Origin: Pyricularia pennisetigena
Lineage: Eukaryota > Ascomycota > Sordariomycetes > Magnaporthales > Pyriculariaceae
Reading direction: 5' to 3'
Length of the DNA: 64,000 nt
Assembly (NCBI RefSeq): GCF_004337985.1
Contig: NC_043741.1
Coordinates: forward strand, 2,112,269-2,176,268
In this document: piece by piece, positions 20,586 to 31,212 of the stretch
Position numbering within the stretch: the first letter of the stretch is position 1
Layout of the letters: the number at the start of each line of letters is the position of its first letter
Notes under the pieces: generated by a model
What the model saw: the letters and a program-made list of their open reading frames with translations, nothing else
The model's database searches: none
What the model was told of the DNA's origin: nothing
Made by a program: the position numbers and the translations under genes

Positions 20586-22093
20586 CGCTTGTCTCGACAA
20601 TCCTATCAAGTGTCTGCTACATTCCTTCCACCAACCGTAAAGTTTACTCCTGTCACCATTGCGTGATATTTTTCACTCAACCCTTTACAAGACCGAAGAA
20701 AACTTCTATTAGAACATATACACAGAATTCGACAGCGGAGGCGTTTTATGTTTCAGCGCCGTATCTGCGCTTCGTCTTTTCATCACCATTTTAAGAGATA
20801 CCCCAATCCTCTGTTGGACCTTAAACCGTCCTGCCCCAGGATTTTTAATGTTCTTCTGTCAAAACGCCAACTTAATCACCTCACCAAGCCAACCGTTGTT
20901 CTCTCAGGCTAAGGGTATGTTTCCTGGGCTTTTCTCGAGGACCGTCCCAAAAACAACAGTTAATTCAACTGGGAAAGCTTATTACCTTTGCGCTTTGGTT
21001 AAAGCGAGGAGATCTGAGCGGGTTGACATGTTTTAATTTTGTTTGCTTTTCTGCATCCTCTTCCACATAATGTCTTACAAGTTTATTGTCGGTTTCCTTT
21101 ACAATGGCCAATGGATCTGGGGCGTTGCGGAATGTTTTTTTTTTTTTTGTTACCCCAAAACCATGCTGGCAACCACATGCTACGTGACTTTAGTGTCTTG
21201 ATATCATGCGGTTTGGCTTTGGGTTCGCCGGGTTTGTTTTCCCCCTGTTTATCTGCTTTCTGGAATTATTTGGAGTTTTTTGCTGCATTTTTTGAGCCAG
21301 TTCTTTTGTTTTTTTTTTCCTGTCTCGGAGCATTTTGCGCATTTTCGAGCCAGAGTATAGACACAACTTCTCGCGTTATCGTGCATTGGAGCACTGGAAT
21401 AGACATCATTTTGAGCATGACTTTGTTTTATTCACCGATTTGTCCTTGAATTGCACATTGTCGAGTGACCCAAGGGAATCCTGAGAGCCAGTATTGATCA
21501 AATAAATAAACAGTCTTGCAACCCGAGCCCTGTCACTCTCCGGGGTAACCGGATTATGCCGTGTCTAGCTATATGCTAAATACCTATCCATCTATTCGCT
21601 GTCGGTGACAAGCAAGGCTAGTAATGAAAGTTCTATTTTGGACAACGTTTTAATGCTTGTTCTTGCGATCGCCAGGGGCACCGCAGCATCGGGGATGGGT
21701 TTGCCTGCATCTGCAAGCTAGCATGCTAGCATGCTGATAGTAAATGTCTGCATGCTAGCTTGCAGATGGTTTATCTCCGAATAGATAGACATTCAATGCT
21801 GCGCTGAGTCGAATCACATCAAAATTCCCGGTTTTATTTTTAGTTGCCTACCCAGGATAGCCCCAGCCATCATATCTTCGATACCCAACAAAAGAAGAGA
21901 AATATAGAAAATGTTCAAAGATAATTAGATATGTACAGTTTGCGTTGAGCATCTTGCCCATCTGATGTCAATCAGCTTGGGCCAATATGCATCCACGCTA
22001 AGCCAAGCATGTTGGTAAACATAAACCTTTGAAGTAACTCTCCGGCCGTGTCCTGTCCGAATTTTCATTTTTACTTCAACGTAGAATCGAAGC
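20586..22093. other. Intergenic stretch between convergent genes
   Basis: This is T-rich 3' flank of the Pib2-like and elongase genes. T runs occur at 21134-21149 and 21306-21319. A frame of 136 codons (21039-21449) is rich in Phe/Leu only because of T-rich sequence and I do not call it a gene. A perfect 19-bp inverted repeat is listed separately. Confidence 0.5.
21708..21768. repeat. Perfect 19-bp inverted repeat (hairpin)
   Basis: Arms at 21708-21726 (CATCTGCAAGCTAGCATGC) and 21750-21768 are exact reverse complements, separated by 23 bases. The loop repeats part of the arm (TAGCATGC). On RNA this would be a strong stem-loop. It could be a terminator-like structure, a small-RNA precursor or a mobile-element relic; no flanking gene supports one of these. 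Confidence 0.85.
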
Positions 22094-23627
22094 CTACCTC
22101 CTCTTGCCCTTCGACCGAGCCTTGCCATTGGGGCTCGCAACGACACCGTTTGACTTTGGCTTCCCATTGCCGTTCATGTGAACCTGAACATCCTCGCCAC
22201 CGTAGACCTCTTTCTCGACTTGACGGGCAGCCTCCCATCCCGCCTTCTCGGCAAGAGCCACGTTGCTCTCCCGACGCGCCGAGGTGCCCTTCTTGAAGCG
22301 GGCAGCGTCCACACTGGACCGGCGCAAGTATGACGAGATGAAGAACATGACGAACAGATAGGTGAGTGGCGCCAAGTACAGCACGTTGAGCCAGATAGCA
22401 AATGTTTCACCAGTGCTTGAAATGCAGGGCACAACGCGCTGTCCGTATGCAGTCGTGTCCGAAAGACCGGCAACTCTGTACATACCAGAAGGAGCAGCGT
22501 CAGCGGCAGTAGCGGGCTTGGAGCCCACAAGACCGCCAATCATGTTCTTCATGCTGTCGATGATGGCTTGGTTGGTGGTGGCTGCGCCGGCTGGAGTAGC
22601 CGCAGCGCCTGGTGCCGCAGTGACCGGGTTCCCGTTCAATGCAACCGGGACGGTGTAGGACACGAAGGAATGAATCATCGCGTAGGAAGCACCGACAACG
22701 AACTGAGTGATTTGCATGGTCGTCAATGTGCGCTTGATAAACACAGGCACTTTGATGTGGAAAGCAGTCAAGGTGTAGTACGTGTACTGCAAAGTTTGGT
22801 CAGTTTTTGGGAATCTAAAGAATATTTTGACGCCACAAACTTAGGACATGACTCACCATCATCGCGTGAATGAAAGAGTTGAAGAACAAAAATGTCCAGA
22901 TGGGCACGCTCATGTAGCGCATACCAGCCCACATGCACATCATAGCACCCGCGTGATGGTATGTCTGCAGAGTCGAGCTCAGCTTGCCCTTGGCAATGAT
23001 GATCAAGGTGTCAATAACCTCATAGAACTTGCTGATGTAGAACAGCCAGCCGTAGAAAGCCAGTCCCTCGTTCCACATACGGCCGCTGGTGGTGCGGTCG
23101 GGGCCAGCGGGGAGAGGAGCACCGTGCGCATGGCTGTGCCAGCGGTGGTCAGCATCACTGAAATAGATGCCATTGCCGACACCTGGGGGGCCAAAGACAC
23201 GGCAGAAGCTGTCCGCGGTGCCGGCCCAGCCTGCTGGCCCTGTTGGGCTGAGAATACTGCGTCTCAGCATGCCAAGCGTCCCCCACCATGTCCAAGCCGA
23301 GTAGACGGCGAGGAAAACGTTGTGCGCCACAACAAACCAAAAGAAGGCTCTGGTCTTGCTGATTGCCCATGGCCTCTTGTTTGTCGACTTGTTGTAGGCA
23401 TTCAGGAGCTTTATGGTGATGGCATACGTGGCTGCAATCGTAATCGGCACCCTCGCATCCAGCCAAGCAGAGTACACATTGTCGGGAATGTGGAAAGGGG
23501 GCACAAAGGCTGATGAGCCGTGGGACTGTACCGAGATGGGCGTGATGAAGTCTGGCACGTTCTTCGGAGGAAACTTGAACAGTGCCGGGCGAGGGAGCCC
23601 CCAATGGATAGGGCCGGTGGAAGCCAT
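22094..23627 (-). CDS. ELO-family very-long-chain/PUFA fatty acid elongase
   Basis: Two exons, 23627-22857 and 22786-22094, give 487 residues; the 70-bp intron has GTGAGT and CAG borders. ELO proteins are ER-membrane condensing enzymes that join malonyl-CoA to a fatty acyl-CoA. Visible ELO motifs are KFYEVIDTLIII (200-211), the histidine box LQTYHHAG (220-227) and NSFIHAMM joined across the intron to YTYY. The first His of the usual HxxHH box is Gln221; a QxxHH box is, from memory, typical of PUFA elongases rather than the Elo1/2/3 type. Several hydrophobic segments fit a multi-pass protein. The tail (about residues 400-487) is basic and ends KGKRR, compatible with ER retention. The chosen ATG follows a 22-A run (23747-23768) and an in-frame T-rich sequence that I do not include. 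It is convergent with the Pib2-like gene and divergent from TPI. Confidence 0.9.
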
Positions 23628-26020
23628 TTGTGCGCTGTGTAATGAGACAAAAGGTTGGCTGACGAGAGGTGGCTTGACGGGCACAGCCCAATTCTTTGCC
23701 TCTCCTTCAAGACTGGAATTGCTTGCTGGGAGAGGAAAGAAGAGAGAAAAAAAAAAAAAAAAAAAAAAGCTTACGAAGCACAAAAAGTGTTTTGTTGAGC
23801 GGCAGTTGCTGGTTAACTGGCGGATGAATACTGAATCCCGGCGCTCATGCCAAGAATTGATACTCCGCAGTCTTCAGCAACGCAATTTTGTTTTTTTTTG
23901 CTTCTTGTTTTTTGTTCTCTTGAAGCCAAAATGCGTTCGGTTGAGGAAGCAAGTATAGTGGGCAGGGAAGGTGAGCAGAGATATAACAAATAGAAACTGC
24001 CTGACCTCGGGAACCCGGACTTTGTCCAGGTAAAATCCTCTTATGATAAGGCAGCAAACAAGGGGAAGGGGGCAAATAAAAACTCTCTTGGCTGCCAACG
24101 TGCCTCGGCAGCAAAAGATCAACAAGTGCAAGAGCCCACGGGGCAAAGAGACGCTTCGGGAAAGAGTGATCCACCCAACTAAGGCGACTATAGGGAAGCG
24201 ACAGGGGATTTGGGAATGAGCGGAGGCTTAAGAATCTTGGTAGAATCGATTGGGGGAGGAGAAAGTTACTGAAATCATCATTGTATGAATACTTTGGGGA
24301 AGCCAATTACGCGTTACGCCATACGCCGTCTCGCCACATGGTGAGAAACATGTAAAATGCATATTGTATTTTGTACAAACGTCAGCTAGACAAGGATTGC
24401 TGCAAGTCAGTAGGCTTGAAGCTTTGTGGATTTGTTGACGTCTGGCTCCGAACACGCGCTCAATCGAGACAGATGTCAAAGAAAAAAAATGCTTTCCATT
24501 TTCGCAGGGCGTGACGCAAGGGGTCTTCTTGGGTGTGGGTAGCCAGGGCCCATGTTACTGAGGGGCACCGGCTTGGCATGCCAATTGATAGGGTCCTGAA
24601 AAGTTTTTGTTGGGCTGTCGGCCCTGGGCAGGAAAGGGTCTCAGACGTCGCAGGGAAGCCCCATCCATGACAATCACCATCGATCGTCTTTTCTGTACGT
24701 GGTTGCCTTGGGTGCGCCATGGGAAACAACCCGAAGGAAGCGAGAAGGTTTGGCGAACCAATTAGCTCTAGCAGCTTTAGTGTTTTGGACGCCCGTTGAA
24801 TATGGTGATTTTGTATTTAAGTCACTACACAAGATACCTCGTTGTTGGTCTTGGGCTCGGGTTTGGCATGTAGGCACTTCGTACAGTTCGAAATCAATAA
24901 TACACAATAATTGTCAAATCAAATTGCTCGGGGAGGGGAATATGAACCGACTGTCTGCAAGTATGGTTGGTTGACGTTTTGCGGCTCAAAACTGCCGAAA
25001 ACGGCTTGATGTCCCGGGCTTCTGGAATGGTTTGTGGAAGCTCAACCACTGGCAGAATGTGCTTTAACCCCACATATCAATCCCAACAAATCTACTTTGA
25101 CATTGAAATTTCCGGGCAGTACGACTTGGATGAGAAGGGCCAAAACATCAGAATCGAACCCAATTCTCCATTTTCACATGCTCCCATTGAAAATGCGTTT
25201 GTCTGCGTGGTTATCTCGGTCTCTGGGACTAACTGGGTCTAGGGGTAATTTGATAGAATATCACGTCGGGAAGTTGCTGACATGGGCTAGGTGCGGCTAG
25301 TGCCGGGCGAATGGATTAATCGATATTAGGTAGTGGTATTTATGGTAGTCGCTAAATCCGACATGTGAGTTGAGAGACGTTGACTTTTTATGCAGAGATC
25401 GTTGGCATTCAGCGACCATGCAACACGCGCCGGCATAGCTGTAGGAACTGCATGTCTGCGAGCATTTCTGCAGGACACTTGCTCTAGCCATTCTCAATCC
25501 GAGGTAAGATAGATAAAGTACTCAAGTAGTAGACTGCTATTGATGGTATCCACTATTTGCTTTACCGATTTTGGAAGATTGCAGAATGTCTTCCCGTCAT
25601 GATGATGCAAATAAATTGAGAACTCACTTCTGGACAAGGAACGTCGATACGGGCGCCTTGGTGATGCCAGACCCCGTGTCTTGGTACGGACCGGCAGTCA
25701 AGATTTTTCACATGATGGGCCGGGAGAATTCGGGCGACCCGGTGAGGACCTACGAATGAACACCGTGCTGCCCCACACACCGCCGTTGTCGGCCCCGAAC
25801 TCACCCCACCAAACGGATCCGGTTTGCAAGCTTGAGCTGAGCTTGCTTGCTATTCACGTCATTCAGCCCCATCCCATATAGTCTAGTCTAGAAGCTTTGA
25901 GAAAATCACGCTATACATCTAGGTCTACAAATTGTCAATACAATTCAACCTCTTGTTGAATCAGTCAAACGCATCAAAACTCAAAACACATATCAATATA
26001 CAATTCACACATTGCCCAAC
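23628..26020. other. Divergent promoter region, elongase / TPI
   Basis: 2.4 kb between two divergent starts. It contains an A22 run at 23747-23768, 120 bp upstream of the elongase ATG, and a stretch near 25878-25895 repeating TCTAGTCTAGAAG of about 16222. Small open frames lack recognisable features. No RNA gene is supported; a GAATCGAACCC stretch at 25151 recalls a tRNA T-arm on the minus strand but its stem does not pair. Confidence 0.5.
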
Positions 26021-27031
26021 ATGGCTCGCAAATTCTTCGTCGGCGGCAACTTCAAGATGTATGTTTTAAACCCCACCAGGACAAGAGAACCCCGCATGGT
26101 ACGATCATAAGAGACATGATCGAGAAACTGACCCAGAGCGTCTGGTCCGCGTCGGCAGGAACGGGACCTCTGAGTCCATCAAGAAGATTGTTGAGAACTT
26201 GAACAACGCAAACCTTGATGTCAACGCCGGTATGTGCCGTAGCAGAAATTGCAGTCCATGCATACATTACACACAATATAAATAATGGTATATAACAGAA
26301 ACTGACGGTGTCACTTGATCAGAGGTTGTCATCTCGCCTCCCCACGTCTACCTCGCCCACACCCGATCTTTGGCCAAGAAGGAGATCGAGGTTGCCGCCC
26401 AGAACGTCTTTGACAAGCCAGATGGTGCATACACTGGTGAGACCTCGGTCTCCCAGCTCAAGGATCTCGGCATCAACTGGGTCATTCTTGGCCACTCTGA
26501 GCGCCGCACCATCCTGGGCGAGTCGGACGAGGTCGTTGCCTCCAAGACCAAGTACGCCATTGACAACGGCCTGAAGGTCATCTGGTGCTGCGGTGAGTCG
26601 CTCGAGGAGCGCGAGAGTGGCAAGACGGTTGAGGTTGTCACCCGCCAGCTTGAGGCACTTAAGGCCAAGGTTGGTACCAGCGGCTGGGAGAACATTGTCA
26701 TTGCGTACGAGCCCATCTGGGCCATCGGCACCGGCAAGGTTGCCACCCCTGAGCAGGCTCAGGAGGCCCATGCCGCCATTCGCGAATACCTCAAGAGCAA
26801 GGTTGGCGACAAGGTTGCCGAGGAGACACGTATCCTTTACGGAGGCAGTGTCAACGAAAAGAACTGCGGCGAGCTCAGTCAGAAGCCCGACATTGATGGC
26901 TTCTTGGTTGGCGGTGCCAGCTTGAAGCCTGCTTGTAAGTATTCCAAATTCCACCCTCTTGGCACGGAATAAGAGACAGCTGCTGACAAGACCTCATAGT
27001 CGTCGACATCTGCACCTGCAAGACCGCATGA
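26021..27031 (+). CDS. tpiA: Triosephosphate isomerase
   Basis: Four exons, 26021-26058, 26159-26229, 26323-26934 and 27000-27031, give 250 residues, the normal TPI length. Introns are 100, 93 and 65 bp with GTATGT, GTATGT and GTAAGT donors. TPI interconverts dihydroxyacetone phosphate and glyceraldehyde 3-phosphate in glycolysis in the cytosol. Substrate-binding Lys is in GGNFKM (K12, Met codon split by intron 1), catalytic His in GHSERR and catalytic Glu in [11 protein letters not shown]; the phosphate-binding YGGSV and GGASL loops are intact. The last exon encodes only [10 protein letters not shown]. It is convergent with the mL43 gene. Confidence 0.97.
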
Positions 27032-27381
27032 ATGCTCTCAAAAAATCTAGGATGTATCAATATCAGGTGAATGACTGCATGACGATGAATGAGGCCGTGA
27101 ATGAGCGCCCGACGAACACGCATGAGCATAATGAGCTTGACGGATATCATAGATAGATTTGAAAAAAAAGCTCCCTGAACATAACGACGTCGGATAGAAG
27201 TTCCATAATGAGAAGCCATGTGCAACATGAAGACTTACGAGGTTCAGAATCACTGACTATCTTGCGCCAGATGTCTGCTTGATCGTCGTATCTAGATTTG
27301 ATATGCACCCCAGGAATTTATACAATATAGTACACGCTGTACCGCCCAGAAAATAAAAGTCTTGCTCTTGAATCCAAGAGG
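27032..27381. other. Short intergenic stretch between convergent genes
   Basis: 350 bp holding the 3' ends of TPI and mL43. It is AT-rich, with possible polyadenylation sequence (AATATAG near 27325, AATAAA at 27351). Nothing else is seen. Confidence 0.6.
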
Positions 27382-27948
27382 CTATACAGGCATACCATTG
27401 CCATGGTATGGACTCCAGACACCTCTGACACTCTCGTTGATACTCCTGACAGGCTTAGAAAACTTCTTGTTGACTTCTCCGTTCATCTCGCGTAGCAGCT
27501 CGACCTTTTTGAGGATCTGATTCGCATCGAGGTTTCGGACGCAGACCGGCCTGTTGTTGCCATTGATGAAGTGGCCAACCACAACAGGGTGCTTTTGCGG
27601 CCTTGGGGACACGGTGATTTCGATCTGGGGGTTTTTCGCGGCGAAGGTTGGGAGATGCTGCCTGATGAACTGACTGTGGTCGGCAGGAACAATTTGTCAG
27701 ACCGGACACTCAGAGCCAAAGGTGCAGCGACCAATGAAAAAGGTGGCCAGTCAACTTACTTCATGCCCTTGGAGCTCCCGGCCCAGTCGCAGTAGTGGAA
27801 CTCCAGTCTCTTGCACTGGAGGATGAAGGCGCCGACGCCATTCTGCACGAGGCTTGTCAGTTTCATGGTGCAAAAGTGTGAGAAGAATGCAAACGTCAAA
27901 GACACTTACTTGGCCAGCGGAAACCTTCTGAAGTGGCCTGATGGTCAT
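27382..27948 (-). CDS. mrpl51: Mitochondrial large-subunit ribosomal protein mL43
   Basis: Three exons, 27948-27910, 27842-27760 and 27673-27382, give 137 residues. Introns are 67 and 86 bp, both with GTAAGT donors. The protein starts MTIRPLQKVSAGQNGVG and has the L51/S25/CI-B8 thioredoxin-like domain (LQCKRLEFHYCDWAGSSKG, then PVVVGHFINGNNRPVCVRNL). It ends VWSPYHGNGMPV. It matches fungal Mrpl51/mL43, a component of the mitochondrial ribosome large subunit. It shares a 440-bp divergent promoter with U1-70K. Confidence 0.93.
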
Positions 27949-28387
27949 TGTGGCACGCTGGATATTGAGAATATATCGTGATCTCGGTATGTCTCCAGAC
28001 GAACTTCACCAACCGCGTACATTGAAGACGTTCCAATGCTCGAAAAAACGCTGGCGCACGTGACCAGATGCCCAGCTCACAGCTGCACTCTACTAATTTA
28101 GGACTAGCGCAAGACAGGAGCATGGAACATTGCGGGTCCATGCAAGTCATTGATTGGCTTTGAGCGCTGGCACCAGGCGAACGCGACACATTCTTTTTCC
28201 TGACGCAACTCGAGGCATCAAACACGCCGTCAAACTCTCAAAGACATCGCCATCTATTCGGTAGCCAGCCTGACAGGATTGTCATCAAGACTGTGGTCTG
28301 TTTTTTTAATAGCTACTATTGCCCCTCTGACGGGCCCTGGTTACCGGGAATTAATTGCCTAGGGTACCCACGGTAGTCGGCTTCAAG
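27949..28387. promoter_or_regulatory. Divergent promoter, mL43 / U1-70K
   Basis: 439 bp between two divergent start codons, so it must serve both genes. No obvious element beyond a T7 run near 28300 is seen. Confidence 0.6.
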
Positions 28388-29975
28388 ATGACGGACCGTC
28401 TGCCACCTAACCTTCTTGCGCTTTTCGCGCCGCGACCTCCTCTACGCTACCTACCCCCATCGGACGCGCCGGCGCATGAACGCAGAACCGCGCCAATTAC
28501 GGGTGTCGCTCAGTATAAGAAAGCTCTCGAGGAGTATAAAGACAAGGACAACTATGTGCCGACAGAGAGCTGGCTGCAGAGACGGGACAGGAAAAAGCTA
28601 GAGCACGAAAGGGAGATTGCTCTCAAGCTGAAGGAAGGCCCGGCCAAATGTTTGTCATGACTGACTGAACGCATATTGCCACGGGACTGTACTGACAAGC
28701 TTCAACTCGATGACAGACCGGCCGCAGGACGATCCCAATATTCGCGGCGATGCGTTCAAAACCTTGATTGTTGCCCGACTGAGCTATGAAGCCAACGAGC
28801 AGGATCTCGAGAGGGAGTTTGGCCGATTTGGCACCATTGAGAGAGTACGATGACATGCCAGTCACCCTCGGAATATCATGTTGAGAGCTACGATAGCTAA
28901 CTGTCCGTGCAGATCCGGATAATCAAGGACACTCATGCTCATGAGAAGGGTAATAAGAAACGAAAGCCGCACCGCGGCTACGCATTCGTCGTTTTTGAAC
29001 GCGAAAAGGACATGAGAGGTAAACTCACCACTGATTCTCTACTCCCAGACAGCATGCGTGACTGGGAATCCTGTCCGAGATTTGGATGATGCGTCTTGCA
29101 CAAATCGCTCGTCCTTCCTGACTGTGGCCCTCAAGCTTGCCTACGTCTATTTCCTCAACCTATTACTCCCCTCTCCCAAACCCAGAGCTTTATGAAGCTC
29201 GCAAGGTATGCTGTATGGCTTATGGTTTACTGACTCCTGCGCGCTTCGACCCGCGTGCAATTTAGCTGCTCTCGAGGGATGTGACGGCATTAGGATTAAG
29301 GACCGCCGCATCAAGGTTGATGTCGAGCGCGGACGTACCGTTGAAGGGTGGAAGCCCCGCCGCCTGGGTGGCGGTCTGGGTGGCCGTAACTACACCAAGG
29401 CCATGCCTTCGCAGCCCATGGGTCGCGGCTTCGGTGGTGATGGCTTCCGAGGTGGTTTCGGTGGTGGTAGGGGTGGGTTCAGGGGTGGCTTCGGCGGCCG
29501 TGGAGACCGCGGCGGCTTCCGCGGGGGTGGTGGTCGTAGCTTCTCTGACCGTGGTTTCGGAGGCGGCTATGGAGGACCTCGTGGTGGCGACCGAGGAGGA
29601 GAGCGAAACGGGTTTGGTGGCCCGCCGCCTAATGCGCCTGGCGGACCCGGATCCTACGGTGGTAGGGATAGCGGGCGTGACAGCCGCGATTCAAGGTTTG
29701 GCGGAGATCGCAGAGGCTTTGACTCTGGAGGTGGTGGACGCTCTTACGACGACAGATCCGGCGGCAGCGGAGGTGGCTTCCGCGACAACAGCCGACGCAC
29801 TGGCAGCAACATGGAGCCCATCCGCCCCAGAGAAAATGGTGGGTATCGCGACCGCGACCGTGATCGGGATCGGGACCGTGACAGAGACCGGGATTACGAC
29901 AGACCTAGGGACGATGACCGAAAACGCGGCTACGAGGGTTCCTACGACGACCCGCGCAAGATTCGTCGCTACTAA
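28388..29975 (+). CDS. snp1: U1 small nuclear ribonucleoprotein 70 kDa (U1-70K)
   Basis: Four exons, 28388-28649, 28717-28844, 28913-29018 and 29266-29975, give 401 residues. The N-terminus [18 protein letters not shown] and the block [12 protein letters not shown] are U1-70K signatures. The RRM has RNP2 LIVARL and RNP1 RGYAFVVF; it continues as [20 protein letters not shown]. The C-terminal half is Gly/Arg/Phe-rich (FRGG repeats) followed by an Arg-Asp repeat. The protein binds stem-loop I of U1 snRNA and helps define 5' splice sites. Introns 1 and 2 are 67 and 68 bp. The third gap, 247 bp, is unusually long here and contains a 20-nt stretch with good splice sites on both sides (separate entry). 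Skipping it gives the canonical RRM sequence [14 protein letters not shown]. Confidence 0.94.
29186..29205 (+). other. Candidate 20-nt poison microexon in U1-70K
   Basis: Inside the 247-bp third intron, a 20-nt stretch is preceded by a C/T-rich tract and CCCAG and followed by GTATGC. The downstream 60 bp (29206-29265) looks like a complete intron with a CTGAC branch site. Inclusion adds 20 nt and shifts the frame inside the RRM; the shifted frame happens to stay open for more than 280 codons. The neighbouring acceptor two bases downstream (AG at 29186-29187) would give an immediate TGA. Function as a regulated exon is inference. Confidence 0.5.
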
Positions 29976-31212
29976 TCGGAATAGGGCCTGCTCTATTGCT
30001 CTGTTCTGCAGTAGACACGGTGGGTGTCGCCAGTCACTGATCGCGCAGTTTACCTATCCCCGGCGCATCAAACCGGACTGTTTTTTTTCCCTACCTACGG
30101 CTCTATCGTCCAGGGTAAGAGTGAAAACTGCAGCGTATCCAGGGTGAGGCACAATGTTTCGACTGTCGACAAGGTGTCCCTGATCTCTCGAAATCCTCAA
30201 GAGGTAACGAACGGCCCAACATGTATACGTGTACAGCACTGCCCGGCACGTCCGCAACTTTTGCGCTCCGTACGAAGCGCTTTGTCATACATACGGCCAC
30301 TGGCTTCGGTTGAATCAGAAACGACTATCAAACAACAAAACTGGCAACAAATTCTACAGCACTGCAAAGGTCGGTTCATAGCTTTTTAAAGACAGCTTTC
30401 GAGCAAATGCAGCCCTCCGGACCTTGCACCACAACAGACACACTTCCGCAAGGTCAGGCTTGGTCGCAGGAGGTAACATAACCCTTTGCATTTGGCCTCG
30501 TTTTTCTACAATTGTGTTACATAGCTTTTTCTTTGATCTCATGCCCCAGGTGTCAGTCGGGTGTTGATGTTACAGTACGAGTGTAGGAACTAGGAATGTT
30601 TATTTTTGAGTGATGGTGGGGGTAAGTAGGTACGGCAAGTTTAATGCTGAGCTAAAATAAAATAAAAAAAGAAAATAAAATAAAAAAGAGAAAAAGAAAA
30701 AGAAAAAGAAAATGAAAAAGAAAAGCAAAGTACGAGGTCTGTAACAGCTACACATGATAAACCCGAAGGGCTATCAAGGCAAATTTTGCACCGACTGGAT
30801 GTAGCGGGCCGACTTGTCCGTTTAAGTTTTCAAAGCGTTGGCCCATAGTGCCGGCCTTTCCAACCATAGGGGGCACTGGTTGTACTAAACCTTGACATCC
30901 ACTTTTGAAGCACGTACCTGAACATGTAGAGCCGGCCACCAAGAAGACTTGGCTACTTCTGTAGAGGCCCATGAGATGATGATGGGAGATGGCTGCTGTG
31001 GAAAACGTCTTTGGTTTCTTTTTTCTTTAAATCCTAACATAAACAGAATGAAATAACAACAAGCAATCATGAAATGCCCTATTGACCAGACGCCGAGTTG
31101 ACCCTGTAAAAGAATAATATGATACGTACTCGGGCCAGATCGGACCCGATGAGTAGATGAAGCGTATGAAGGGGGGAAATAGTTTGTATGTGACCTTTTT
31201 TTTTTCTCTTGT
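29976..31212. other. Intergenic stretch between convergent genes
   Basis: 3' flanks of U1-70K and Mrt4. It includes an A/G-rich low-complexity block at about 30655-30730 made of GAAAAA- and AAATA-like units. No gene is seen. Confidence 0.55.

Noticed and set aside
20070..20609. 179-codon minus-strand frame with hydrophobic segments opposite the end of the FYVE gene
   Set aside because: It overlaps the FYVE exon antisense, has no family resemblance, and its hydrophobic character follows from the complement of charged codons on the plus strand.
21039..21449. 136-codon Phe/Leu-rich frame
   Set aside because: It is explained by T-rich 3'-flank sequence; no start context, homology or regular membrane spacing is seen.
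22848..23513. 221-codon plus-strand frame opposite the elongase
   Set aside because: It is the antisense shadow of the ELO exon.
25140..25175. tRNA T-arm-like sequence on the minus strand
   Set aside because: The GGGTTCGATTC loop is present, but the flanking 5-bp stem does not pair, and no acceptor or anticodon arms follow.
29281..30147. 288-codon plus-strand frame overlapping the U1-70K tail
   Set aside because: It is a shifted reading of the Gly/Arg-rich repeats, Ala/Val-rich by composition. It matters only as the frame entered if the 20-nt microexon is included.
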